The notes beneath the pieces are model-generated. The model saw only the letters and a list, made by a program, of their open reading frames with translations. It was not told where the DNA came from and ran no database searches. From Pontibacter oryzae (GTDB lineage Bacteria; Bacteroidota; Bacteroidia; Cytophagales; Hymenobacteraceae), in the NCBI RefSeq assembly GCF_003576375.1, contig NZ_QWGE01000002.1:372001-436000 (forward strand): a stretch of DNA of 64,000 bases, read 5' to 3'. This document shows positions 36,219 through 44,432 of the stretch, one piece after another. Made by a program: the position numbers and the translations under genes. How positions within the stretch are numbered: position 1 is the stretch's first letter; the number at the start of each line of letters is the position of its first letter.

Positions 36219-36242
36219 ACCTATACTTTTAGCGGTTAAGCC

Positions 36243-36285
36243 CAAAGGTATAATCACTGAAGCCCAGATAGGATGACCAATGTCA
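36243..36285 (-). promoter_or_regulatory. FNR-type operator and -7 box of ccoI
   Basis: ATGAC-CAAT-GTCAT (36273-36286, core 36274-36285) is followed on the minus strand after exactly 23 bases by TACCTTTG (36243-36250), a full match to the -7 consensus. The predicted start is about 19 bases before the ATG at 36218. Confidence 0.75.
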
Positions 36286-36295
36286 TATTATAGCA

Positions 36296-36338
36296 TGACG
36301 TTGGTCAGTGTGTGGCTTGAGCCTGCCCTGTATCTTTG
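36296..36338 (+). promoter_or_regulatory. FNR-type operator and -7 box firing on the plus strand
   Basis: TGAC-GTTG-GTCA (36296-36307) is followed after exactly 23 bases by TATCTTTG (36331-36338). It stands back to back with the ccoI promoter, ten bases separating the two operators, and points away from every annotated gene on that side. Confidence 0.68.
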
Positions 36339-36343
36339 TAAGT

Positions 36344-36487
36344 ATAGAATGGCAGCATGGTAGGCTTTTTTTGCATGTTAGCTCCATTTTAGAAGCAGAA
36401 GTTTATTTAATATGGTGCTGGCGTGTTGTGTAAACCACACAATACGCAGAAAGGCAGACTGCCATGCAGTCTGCCTTTCATACTTTT
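36344..36487 (+). ncRNA. Candidate small RNA under FNR-type control
   Basis: The plus-strand promoter at 36296-36338 should start a transcript near 36343. There is no sensible reading frame: the longest is a 25-codon frame from about 36412. A 14-bp hairpin with a 3-base loop (36449-36462 with 36466-36479) followed by ACTTTT could end it, giving an RNA of about 140 bases. Nothing else in the sequence explains a promoter here. It is a prediction only. Confidence 0.45.
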
Positions 36488-36490
36488 AAT
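36449..36490. terminator. Hairpin between the candidate sRNA and the cupredoxin gene
   Basis: A perfect 14-bp stem GAAAGGCAGACTGC / complement has a CAT loop. The plus side has a short T tract (ACTTTT); the minus side has none, so it fits the plus strand better, though it also lies after the minus-strand cupredoxin gene. Confidence 0.65.
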
Positions 36491-36503
36491 GATTAGAAAT
36501 ATG

Positions 36504-37046
36504 TTACTTTACTATTAAAACACCATTCATCTTGCTCCAATGGCTTGGGTAGGTGCAAACAAAATCGTACGAGCCCGGCGCTGTTGGTGCTGTAAACTCC
36601 ATCTCTACGGTTTGCCCAGGCAGCGCTATCGGCGAGCTTGCCACCACCAGATCATTTTCTGGTACATATCCTCCTGAAGCACCTACTTTATCGCCGGCTA
36701 ATGCAACCTGCTTAAACTTGCCAGGGGCAGTAAAAACCACATTGTGCACCATAGGCATGTCTACACCCTCGTTTACAAACGTGAGTTTAACAAGAGCACC
36801 AGCCTTTACTTCCAAGGTGTCCTTGCTGAATTTTATTTCATCCAGGGAGTTGCCAAGCGCATGCAGGCTGAGTTCCTGGATTTTCTGCAAAGTAGTGTCC
36901 TGGTCCTCGTTTAGCGGGGCGCTGGCAGCTGTGGCCGAATCGCTCGCCATGTCGTTTACATTTAGATTGCCATCAGCCTCAGGGGGGCTACAACTCCAAA
37001 GAAGCAGCAGTAACAGAGGCATTAAAGTATGAAATCTCTTTTTCAT
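36504..37046 (-). CDS. Azurin-like cupredoxin lipoprotein
   Basis: The small blue-copper protein has a lipoprotein signal with lipobox WSC (Cys19), a Ser/Asp/Ala-rich linker, and an azurin-type domain from about residue 60. The type 1 copper ligands are visible as His101 (MVHN), Cys164, His169 and Met173 in FVCTYPSHWSKMNG. It probably carries electrons in the periplasm, possibly to the cbb3 oxidase encoded next to it. The ATG at 37046 is favoured by a GGAG a few bases before it; ATG codons at 37061 and 37058 would add four or five residues. Confidence 0.9.
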   Translation of the reverse strand: MKKRFHTLMPLLLLLLWSCSPPEADGNLNVNDMASDSATAASAPLNEDQDTTLQKIQELSLHALGNSLDEIKFSKDTLEVKAGALVKLTFVNEGVDMPMVHNVVFTAPGKFKQVALAGDKVGASGGYVPENDLVVASSPIALPGQTVEMEFTAPTAPGSYDFVCTYPSHWSKMNGVLIVK

Positions 37047-37073
37047 GTGCTTCTCCATCATCGTGAAATGTTC

Positions 37074-38825
37074 TTACCCGAAATATTCTTGAGCCAGCTT
37101 TTTATCATGGCCATAAATATCCTCTCTGAAATGGATTTCACCTTCCTCATCAACCCAGCTTGTAAAGTATACTAGGTATACTTGCACGCTTTTAGGTAAA
37201 GTTACCCAGGTTTCCTCGCTACCGTGCATTGTTTCATGAATGCGCTGGTCTGTCCACTCTGGCATGTCTTTCAGCATATAACGGGCTAATTCCTCTGGCT
37301 TCTCTAAACGCACACATCCATGGCTGAAGTCTCGGTTAGTTTGGCTGAACAGCGCATCAGCTGGTGTGTCGTGCAGGTATACGGCATACTCATTAGGGAA
37401 CAGAAACTTAACAAGACCAAGAGAATTGGTGCGTCCCGGTTTTTGACGAATCCTATACTTAAAGTTACTTTCGGTTACCTCCGACCAATTAATAGAATAC
37501 GGAGAAACCTGAGTGGCGCTCTTGTCTTTGGTAACGATCTCCATGTTTTGAGACGCAAGCCAGCCTGGGTTCTTAAGCATGTGTGGCTTTATTTCGTTTT
37601 GCACAATGCTGTTTGGCACGTTCCAGTATGGCGCCATAACCACATATTCCAGCTTATCACTGAAGATTGGGGTAGAATGCATGGTTTTACCTACAATAAC
37701 GCGCATCTCATACGTCTTCTTATACTTACGCTCCGCTTCCGGGTCGTTGTCCGGGTCTTCGTAGATATACAGTTTATACTCTGGTATATTTACCCAGATA
37801 TATTTTTGGTCAAGGCTTTTAGGTACCATGCGCTTTGGAATCCATCGCCAACGCTCCATATTAATCATAATTTGGCGTATGCGGTCTTCGATAGGCACGT
37901 TCATGGTCGCCAGCGTGTTGCCGCCAACAACGCCATCCTCTTTAAGCCCGTGCAGTTTCTGGAAATGCTTCACTTGCTGTTCAAGCTTGGCATCATATAC
38001 GCGCAGGGCTTTGTTGTTTGGGTCATACTTTTTACCTGGGTTAAGGCGCTGGCGCAAAGCAATAACCGCAGCAGATGTGTCTCCTTTCTCGAGAACCTTT
38101 ACCTTGCCGAGGTCCACTTTAGGCCATCCGCCTTTTTCTTCCAATGCACGATACTCTTGTAACTTATCACGAAGACGGGTATAACCGGCATGTAACGCTT
38201 CAAACTCATAGTATGGGTAGGTGCTTTCGCGTTCCTTCAGGATGGTTTGCAGCGCCTTATGAAGCTTGATTTTATTGCGTTTCACATCCCACTTCACGCT
38301 ATTGTCTTCTAGTTGTGGGTTAGCGCGGCCACGGTAAAAATCCGAAGCGTAATTAAAGTATGATGCCGTTAGGCCAAGGTCAATTTCCTCCTGCACTTTC
38401 AGGCGCGTTGAATCCATAGGGTCCAGTTGTTCATACTTCTTGAAGAGCTCCTGGAAGTTAACTAGTTTATACTTTTTAGGGTCAAGGCCTTCAGCGCTTG
38501 CTTTATCTATCACGCTAAGGAATTTTTCTGCTTCCGGCACCAGGTCATTGTCTCGAAACCAGGCCAGCGTATAGTCGCGGTCGCCGTAGAACAAGTACAT
38601 CAGTTCCTCCTGGTTTTTGAAAGCAGCTTGTTTCTTGAGGTAGGCTTTAATGGCCAAGCTATCGGTGGTTGCCTGTGGCAGCTCTTTGCCCCCTAACAGG
38701 TTAGAAGCAATTTCACCGAGGCCTTTTTTTTCCGATGTGTTTTTATCATCACTGCCATTGTTACAGCTCATCAATACTGTTAAGAGTATAGGAGCCATCA
38801 GGCATTTCGACATCTGTTTATACAT
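37074..38825 (-). CDS. L,D-transpeptidase (YcbB-like) lipoprotein
   Basis: The 583-aa cell-wall enzyme has an N-terminal lipobox ending LMSC (Cys21), a scaffold domain like that of YcbB, and a peptidoglycan-binding module (about residues 240-300) containing LHGLKEDGVVGGNTL. The YkuD catalytic domain follows, with HGCVRL at 502-507 and the nucleophile Cys504. It should form 3-3 peptidoglycan cross-links or attach proteins to the wall. It starts 27 bases upstream of the cupredoxin gene on the same strand and may be co-transcribed with it. Confidence 0.92.
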   Translation of the reverse strand: MYKQMSKCLMAPILLTVLMSCNNGSDDKNTSEKKGLGEIASNLLGGKELPQATTDSLAIKAYLKKQAAFKNQEELMYLFYGDRDYTLAWFRDNDLVPEAEKFLSVIDKASAEGLDPKKYKLVNFQELFKKYEQLDPMDSTRLKVQEEIDLGLTASYFNYASDFYRGRANPQLEDNSVKWDVKRNKIKLHKALQTILKERESTYPYYEFEALHAGYTRLRDKLQEYRALEEKGGWPKVDLGKVKVLEKGDTSAAVIALRQRLNPGKKYDPNNKALRVYDAKLEQQVKHFQKLHGLKEDGVVGGNTLATMNVPIEDRIRQIMINMERWRWIPKRMVPKSLDQKYIWVNIPEYKLYIYEDPDNDPEAERKYKKTYEMRVIVGKTMHSTPIFSDKLEYVVMAPYWNVPNSIVQNEIKPHMLKNPGWLASQNMEIVTKDKSATQVSPYSINWSEVTESNFKYRIRQKPGRTNSLGLVKFLFPNEYAVYLHDTPADALFSQTNRDFSHGCVRLEKPEELARYMLKDMPEWTDQRIHETMHGSEETWVTLPKSVQVYLVYFTSWVDEEGEIHFREDIYGHDKKLAQEYFG

Positions 38826-39174
38826 ATAAGGGCTAATTATCTATTAAAACTTATTCTGATACTGCAGTTAAGCTCACATGCTATACCATTACTGTAGATG
38901 ATTACCGAAGTCTATTGGTAAAGTGCAATTTATATGCCTGCGAGTTGGTTTTTCTGGCGTTTCAGCATTATGTACTTCTAAATGATACAAAAAGTTATAA
39001 GTCTAGTATCTGCTGGAAAATCAAAATTCGCTTAGCTTGCCCAAGCTAAGGGTCATTCTCTCTTTCGCCCGCACAAAACATTTCTTAGCTTGTACCTGTG
39101 TGATAAATGCAGGAGCTGTTTTTAGGATTAAGGCAGAATCTTTAACTTACACCAGAATATATCAATCTAAACCT
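38826..39174. other. Divergent intergenic region with a repeated nonamer
   Basis: The 349 bases between the divergent transpeptidase and aminopeptidase genes are AT-rich with no gene. A reading frame open from 39037 into the aminopeptidase is not used, since the lipoprotein signal starts at 39175. The main feature is the CTTAGCTTG cluster at 39031-39092. Confidence 0.6.
39031..39092 (+). promoter_or_regulatory. Operator-like CTTAGCTTG cluster
   Basis: CTTAGCTTG (39031-39039) and its complement CAAGCTAAG (39042-39050) form a 20-bp palindrome with a CC centre. A third direct copy lies at 39084-39092. It is 83-144 bases before the aminopeptidase ATG. The regulator is unknown, and the palindrome alone could also be a small stem-loop. 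Confidence 0.4.
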
Positions 39175-41076
39175 ATGAGATTTCACCACCGTTGCTTATT
39201 TGGCTTAGGCCTTGCCGGCAGCTTACAGCTTGCGGCTTGCTCTACCCAAAACGCTAACTCAGACCAACAAACTATGACTACCGAACAAAGTGCCCTGGCC
39301 AGTGCCTCGGCTGATGTCCATAGCTTTGCCCAGCCCGCCGAGGCCGTGGCTCAGCACTTGGACCTTGATATTACCGTTGACTTCAGTAATAAAATATTGA
39401 GTGGCACGGCTTCCTACCTTATCGAGAATAAAACTGGTACGGATAGGATTATCTTTGATGCCCGCAACCTGCAGATCGAAAAAGTATATCTGGGCGATAA
39501 TCAGGAGGAAACGACTTTTGAGCTTGGTGACGAAAAGGAGTTTTTGGGCCAGCCTTTGATCATTAAGATCAAGCCGGATACCAAGAGGGTTACCATAAAG
39601 TATAAAACCTCCCCGGATGCAGCTGCCCTGCAATGGCTTAACCCACAGCAGACTGCAGGCAAAAAACATCCTTTCCTGTTTACACAGTCGCAAGCCATAC
39701 TTGCCCGCACCTGGATTCCGATTCAGGACAGTCCGGGCATACGCATTACCTACAGCGCGAAAGTGAAAGTTCCGAAGGAGCTGCTGGCGGTTATGAGTGC
39801 AGAAAACCCAGTGCAGAAGAACGCCAACGGCGAGTATTCTTTTGAGATGAAGCAGCCAATACCGTCTTATTTAATGGCACTGTCGGTAGGAGACTTGGTT
39901 TTCCGGAAAATAGGTGACCAAACGGGTATTTACGCCGAGCCTGCCACCATTGATGCCGCTGCCTATGAGTTTGCGGAAATGGATAAGATGCTGATAGCAG
40001 CCGAAAAGATATATGGTAAGTACCGATGGGACCGCTACGACCTGCTGGTGCTTCCACCATCTTTTCCGTTTGGAGGCATGGAGAACCCGCGCCTGACTTT
40101 TGTAACGCCTACCGTGCTGGCTAAAGACCGCTCACTTACAAGCCTAATTGCTCATGAACTGGCACACAGCTGGAGCGGCAACCTCGTTACCAATGGCACT
40201 TGGGATGATTTCTGGCTGAACGAGGGCTTTACCGTATACTTTGAGCGCCGCATTATGGAGGAGATCTATGGCAAAGACTACGCGGACATGCTGGAGGTGT
40301 TGGGCTATCAAGACCTGAAAGGCACCATAGAAGATATAGGCCCGGACAGCGAGGACACGCGCCTGAAACTTGACCTGGAAGGCCGCGACCCGGATGAAGG
40401 CCTTACGGATATCGCTTATGAGAAAGGAAACTTCTTTTTGCGAAACATAGAAATGGCTGTGGGCCGTGAGCGCTTCGACGCCTTCATCAACAAATACTTT
40501 GACACCTTTGCTTTCCAGAGCACCAACACCGATAAATTTCTGGATTTTCTGCGCACCGAATTAATAAAAGGTGATGAGCAACTAGCAGAGAAGATTAACA
40601 TTGAAGGCTGGGTTTACTCACCTGGTCTGCCTGAAGGATTTGAAGCGCCAACCAGCAGCCGTTTTGCTAAAGTTGAAGCAGCTTTTCAGAGTTGGAAAAA
40701 CGGTAAGCCTGCGGCACAGCTTAGCACAAAAGATTGGTCGAGCCACGAATGGCTGCATTTTATAAGAATGCTACCTGAAACCATGAGCCAGGCACAGCTT
40801 GCCGAGCTTGACAAAGCTTTTAACTTCACTAATTCGGGTAATTCGGAGGTGCTGGCTGCCTGGTTCATTCATACCATCCGGAACAACTATACTACGGCGG
40901 ATCAGGCACTCGAATCATTCTTGACTAATGTTGGGCGCCGCAAGTTCCTCGTGCCAATCTATAAGGCATTGATTGCTACGCCTGAAGGCAAAAAGAAAGC
41001 CTTAGCCATTTATGCCAAGGCTAGGCCAAATTACCATGCCGTATCCACGGTTACGCTGGATGAGATGCTGAAGTAG
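39175..41076 (+). CDS. M1-family metallo-aminopeptidase lipoprotein
   Basis: The 633-aa secreted zinc aminopeptidase starts at 39175 with a lipoprotein signal, lipobox LAAC. The M1 landmarks are GGMEN (exopeptidase motif) and HELAHSW with His327, Glu328 and His331, followed by the third zinc ligand Glu350 in LNEG. The C-terminal part resembles the leukotriene A4 hydrolase helical domain (GWVYSPGLP). It likely trims peptides in the periplasm or at the surface. It is monocistronic, with a strong terminator. Confidence 0.95.
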   Translation: MRFHHRCLFGLGLAGSLQLAACSTQNANSDQQTMTTEQSALASASADVHSFAQPAEAVAQHLDLDITVDFSNKILSGTASYLIENKTGTDRIIFDARNLQIEKVYLGDNQEETTFELGDEKEFLGQPLIIKIKPDTKRVTIKYKTSPDAAALQWLNPQQTAGKKHPFLFTQSQAILARTWIPIQDSPGIRITYSAKVKVPKELLAVMSAENPVQKNANGEYSFEMKQPIPSYLMALSVGDLVFRKIGDQTGIYAEPATIDAAAYEFAEMDKMLIAAEKIYGKYRWDRYDLLVLPPSFPFGGMENPRLTFVTPTVLAKDRSLTSLIAHELAHSWSGNLVTNGTWDDFWLNEGFTVYFERRIMEEIYGKDYADMLEVLGYQDLKGTIEDIGPDSEDTRLKLDLEGRDPDEGLTDIAYEKGNFFLRNIEMAVGRERFDAFINKYFDTFAFQSTNTDKFLDFLRTELIKGDEQLAEKINIEGWVYSPGLPEGFEAPTSSRFAKVEAAFQSWKNGKPAAQLSTKDWSSHEWLHFIRMLPETMSQAQLAELDKAFNFTNSGNSEVLAAWFIHTIRNNYTTADQALESFLTNVGRRKFLVPIYKALIATPEGKKKALAIYAKARPNYHAVSTVTLDEMLK

Positions 41077-41097
41077 CAAATTCATACTTAACGCAAT

Positions 41098-41133
41098 AAA
41101 AAAGGGTGGCCTTGTAAACGGTCACCCTTTTTT
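41098..41133 (+). terminator. Terminator after the aminopeptidase gene
   Basis: The stem AAAAAAGGGTGGCC (41098-41111) pairs with 41120-41133 (one G-U) around eight bases and ends in a T-run. Confidence 0.88.
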
Positions 41134-41140
41134 GGTTTTT

Positions 41141-41199
41141 GAAAGGCTCTGTACCCTTCTTACCTGCTGGTTAAGCCAGGCGAAGGTACAGAGCCTTTC
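41141..41199 (-). terminator. Second, long hairpin between convergent genes
   Basis: GAAAGGCTCTGTACCCTTC (41141-41159) pairs with 41182-41199 with one bulge, and an inner CTGG-TTAAG-CCAG stem caps it. It lies just past the minus-strand YciE gene. A T-run is seen only on the plus side, so it may also act as an mRNA end-protecting structure. Confidence 0.65.
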
Positions 41200-41215
41200 C
41201 AGTATTTTTTGAGCC

Positions 41216-41707
41216 TTACTTTTCAGCTTTTATGTTAACGGCCTCTTCGGCAATTGCTGTAAGCTTTTGGTCTGTGTTCTTTTCCTCTTCCAGCGTAATA
41301 CCCAGTTGGTCCGCCACATCATTCAGCTTTAGTTGCTTGGCGTAGGTGCAAACGGTGCCATAGGCTGCAATTTCATAATGCTCTACACGCTGAGCACAAG
41401 CAATAAGGGCTGCATCCATCACGCTTGAATCGGCTTTCTCGCTCATCATTTCGTCGCACTCCCGGATAATGCCTTCCATGGCCTTACACTTTTCGCCGGA
41501 TGGCTTCTCTCCTATCATTTCAAATACCTGCTCAAGACGCTGTATTTGGTCTTTTGTCTCATTTAAATGCATTTCGAAAGCTTGCTTCAGCTTATCTGAT
41601 GAGCATGCTTTCATCATTTTTGGCAAAGCCTTGGTTATTTGCTGCTCTGCATTATAGATGTCTTTTAGTTCGTGTACCAAAAGATCGTTTAAGTTACTTA
41701 GTTTCAT
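41216..41707 (-). CDS. YciE/YciF-type ferritin-like protein (DUF892)
   Basis: The 163-aa all-helical protein fits the DUF892 family of ferritin-like four-helix bundles. It starts LNDLLVHELKDIYNAEQQITKALPKM-like (shown in part as the family signature) and carries the Glu/His residues HELxxxYxAE and QRVEHYEIAAYGT that can bind a di-metal centre. The family is induced by stress in other bacteria. It is a single gene. Confidence 0.9.
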   Translation of the reverse strand: MKLSNLNDLLVHELKDIYNAEQQITKALPKMMKACSSDKLKQAFEMHLNETKDQIQRLEQVFEMIGEKPSGEKCKAMEGIIRECDEMMSEKADSSVMDAALIACAQRVEHYEIAAYGTVCTYAKQLKLNDVADQLGITLEEEKNTDQKLTAIAEEAVNIKAEK

Positions 41708-41978
41708 AGCTTGGAAAGGTTACGCGTTAAAAATCCCATTTAAATAAGATGTTCAGACCTACTATACGACTGCCTAGGGTGCGAGTTTAGATAATAGAAT
41801 TTATTATTAGTAAATCGACTAAATTTGACAGCAGGAGAATCTTAAAATATAACATTATATATATAGCTGCATGTTTATGGCTCAGCCGGCTGCCAGAGGC
41901 ACACACTTTAGGTCTGATCTGACTATTAAATTGAAACGATTTTGGCTAAAAGCTGTAATCATAGTGTGAGTGTATTAA

Positions 41979-42917
41979 GTGAACCCATTAATTAAATTAC
42001 CTATAGCACCCGTGGAGATACCTAAAGGAAAACTTATAGCAGTGGGAGGCAACGAAGACAAGGGCTCCTATCCTAACCCCGGAAAAAAAAAGAAGTACTA
42101 CCTCGATTTTTTTGAGTTAGGCATCCTAAAGCGCTTTCTGAAAGAGATTCCTAAAAAACAGCCGCATATTGAAGTAATCACTACAGCTTCTATGATCCCA
42201 GAAGAAATCGGGGAACGCTATGTCAGCGCATTTGGGATTTTGGGTGTTGAGAACGTAAAGCTCATGCACATACGCAACGAGGAAGACGCCGCCAATAAAG
42301 CTTACATTAAGCGCATAAAGCAATGCGATGGGGTAATGTTTAGTGGCGGAGATCAATCGCGGATAACGCGCATGTTTCTAAACACAGAGATTCTGGGGGT
42401 ATTGAAACACCGCTACATGAATGAGGATTTTGTGATAGCAGGCACGAGCGCGGGCGCCATGGCCATGTCGAGAGAGATGATTAAGGGTGGCAGTGCTACA
42501 GAGTCTTTATTGCGGGGCGCTGTAAAGATGGGCCAAGGCTTGCACATGATAGATGGTGTGATTATCGACACCCACTTTGTGATTAGAGGCCGTTTCGGCA
42601 GGTTGATGGAGGCGGTTGTGTCGCATCCCAAAACTGTAGGCATCGGACTTGGAGAGGATACAGGTGTATTAATAACTGAGGGCCATATGATTGAAACCAT
42701 CGGCTCCAACCTTGTAGTGATAGTGGATGGCCATGAGGTTAAGTACACGAATATCAACGAAGTGGAAAAAGGTCGCCCTGTTGCCATTGACCATATGGTA
42801 ATGCACGTGCTAGCCAAAGGCAACCTATTTGATATGCACGCACGCAGATTTTATCAGGATGAGGAAGCCTATAAGCATGCTCAGTTGTCATTAGCTTCGG
42901 CCAATGGCCAAGGTTAG
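41979..42917 (+). CDS. Cyanophycinase (peptidase S51)
   Basis: The 312-aa enzyme should cleave the storage polymer cyanophycin (multi-L-arginyl-poly-L-aspartate) to beta-Asp-Arg dipeptides. The serine nucleophile is Ser157 in GTSAGA (155-160), and the S51 motif FSGGDQSRI lies upstream near residue 120. The start is GTG at 41979. It faces the isoaspartyl peptidase gene tail to tail, ten bases apart; together they would degrade the polymer to free amino acids. The polymer-making gene cphA is not in this window. Confidence 0.9.
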   Translation: MNPLIKLPIAPVEIPKGKLIAVGGNEDKGSYPNPGKKKKYYLDFFELGILKRFLKEIPKKQPHIEVITTASMIPEEIGERYVSAFGILGVENVKLMHIRNEEDAANKAYIKRIKQCDGVMFSGGDQSRITRMFLNTEILGVLKHRYMNEDFVIAGTSAGAMAMSREMIKGGSATESLLRGAVKMGQGLHMIDGVIIDTHFVIRGRFGRLMEAVVSHPKTVGIGLGEDTGVLITEGHMIETIGSNLVVIVDGHEVKYTNINEVEKGRPVAIDHMVMHVLAKGNLFDMHARRFYQDEEAYKHAQLSLASANGQG

Positions 42918-42927
42918 TCGGCAGGTT

Positions 42928-43857
42928 TTATTTATAGATTGCTGTAAATGTTTTTTGGTCAGCTGTTTTGCTGGCTCGGTACATGCCTTCCGAATTAAAT
43001 GGCAAGGCAATTTCACCAGCATTAGTAACTGCAATCAATCCTCCTTCTCCACCCAAAGCCACCAGTTTTTTCATAACCACTTCCTCGCAGGCCTGTTGCA
43101 AAGTATAGCCTTTGTACTCCATCAGGCAGGAAACATCATAGGCCACTACGGCTCGCATGAAGTACTCTCCGTGCCCGGTGCACGAGATGGCGCACGTTAG
43201 GTTATTGGCATAAGTCCCTGAGCCAATGACAGGTGTATCGCCGATACGGTTATAGCGCTTATTTGTCATGCCGCCAGTGGAGGTGGCAGCAGCTACATTT
43301 CCGTGTACATCCACAGCCACAGCGCCTACAGTGCCGAATTTCTTGTCATGGTTCTCGCTATGGTCTAGTTGGTAAGTATCTGAATCGCGAACCTGGCTCC
43401 ATTGCTCAAATCGGAATGTATCGAAAAAATATCGCTCAGGGGCAAACGCAATCCCATGGTTAAGCGCAAACTCTTCCGCGCCATATCCGCTCAGCATCAC
43501 ATGCTCTGAATGCTCCATAATGGTGCGCGCCAATAGAATCGGGTTTTTTATACTTCTAACGCCGGCAACTGCACCGGCTTTAAGCGTTTTACCGCACATA
43601 ATGGCAGCATCCATTTCGTGCTTGCCTTCTTTTGTAAATACACTACCCCTGCCTGCATTAAATAAAGGGCAATCTTCCAGGCTGCCTACTGCTAGCGCAA
43701 CGGCTTCCACGGCTGATTTACCCTGGGTCAGTGCCTTGTGGCCAAGTTCTATGGCCTCCTGCAAGGCGGCTTTATAGGCTGTCTCCTGAGTGGACGTTAA
43801 CGAGGACCTTGTGATGGTGCCCGCTCCTCCATGGATAGCTATTGCGGTTTTGTTCAT
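42928..43857 (-). CDS. Isoaspartyl peptidase / plant-type asparaginase (Ntn hydrolase)
   Basis: The 309-aa precursor belongs to family T2 and should cut itself before Thr176 in FGTVGAV (174-180), making alpha and beta subunits; Thr176 is the nucleophile. HGGAGT at the start and TGGMTNKR and GTGxY-like loops follow the family. It hydrolyses beta-aspartyl dipeptides such as beta-Asp-Arg from cyanophycin, and asparagine. The convergent neighbour is cyanophycinase, which supports that role. Confidence 0.93.
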   Translation of the reverse strand: MNKTAIAIHGGAGTITRSSLTSTQETAYKAALQEAIELGHKALTQGKSAVEAVALAVGSLEDCPLFNAGRGSVFTKEGKHEMDAAIMCGKTLKAGAVAGVRSIKNPILLARTIMEHSEHVMLSGYGAEEFALNHGIAFAPERYFFDTFRFEQWSQVRDSDTYQLDHSENHDKKFGTVGAVAVDVHGNVAAATSTGGMTNKRYNRIGDTPVIGSGTYANNLTCAISCTGHGEYFMRAVVAYDVSCLMEYKGYTLQQACEEVVMKKLVALGGEGGLIAVTNAGEIALPFNSEGMYRASKTADQKTFTAIYK

Positions 43858-43989
43858 ATTAGGTATATACCAATCTGGATGTGCTCCCCTTTACGCCATG
43901 CTTGTTCTCACCGTTTTGCTATCCATACTTTTTTAGCATTTTTGTGCACCTGTGCCTGGGCTTTGAACCCATTTCCGGTGAAAATTAGT

Positions 43990-43997
43990 TATCTTTG
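43990..43997 (+). promoter_or_regulatory. -7 box TATCTTTG of the DUF3127 gene
   Basis: This is a full match to TAnnTTTG, 34 bases before the ATG at 44032. The expected -33 TTTG is not at ideal spacing. Confidence 0.55.
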
Positions 43998-44031
43998 TAT
44001 AGAGTAAAACAACCTATTTAATTATTTCATT

Positions 44032-44406
44032 ATGTCTTTTGATATCCAAGGTAAGCTGTACGAAATCTTTGAGGAGCAGCAGATCAGCGACAAATTCAGG
44101 AAGCGCGAGTTTGTGCTGGAAATTCCGGATGGCTCTTACACGCAGTATGTTAAGTTTCAACTGACGCAGGATAAGTGCAACCTGCTTGATTCATATAAAA
44201 ACGGCGACGAGGTGAAAGTTACGTTTAACCTAACGGGTAAGCCATTCACCAAGAACGGCCAAACGATGTACTTCACCAACCTGCAAGCTTGGAGAATGGA
44301 GCCAGCCGGCAGCGAGTTCGGAGGTGCACCAGCCGGCAATGCCGCCCCACAGCAGGATGCCCCGTCGTTCTACAGCAGCGACGCAGACAATGATCTGCCA
44401 TTCTAA
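44032..44406 (+). CDS. DUF3127 protein, OB-fold-like with SSB-type acidic tail
   Basis: The 124-aa protein has a compact beta-rich N-terminal domain (about 1-90) that fits DUF3127, a Bacteroidota family of predicted OB fold. It has a Gly/Ala/Pro/Gln-rich linker and a C-terminus ending DADNDLPF. This tail is strikingly like the DDDIPF tip of single-stranded DNA-binding protein, which recruits replication and repair proteins. A nucleic-acid role is therefore likely, but only by inference. It is a single gene with a good -7 box and its own terminator. Confidence 0.85.
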   Translation: MSFDIQGKLYEIFEEQQISDKFRKREFVLEIPDGSYTQYVKFQLTQDKCNLLDSYKNGDEVKVTFNLTGKPFTKNGQTMYFTNLQAWRMEPAGSEFGGAPAGNAAPQQDAPSFYSSDADNDLPF

Positions 44407-44432
44407 GAACCTGTTTTTATTTTTATAGACGG

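Noticed and set aside
36412..36489. A 25-codon frame within the candidate small RNA
   Set aside because: It has no visible ribosome binding site, reads through the terminator hairpin and encodes a Cys-rich peptide without likeness to known ones.
37320..38162. A 280-codon plus-strand frame opposite the L,D-transpeptidase
   Set aside because: It is the antisense shadow of a conserved catalytic gene.
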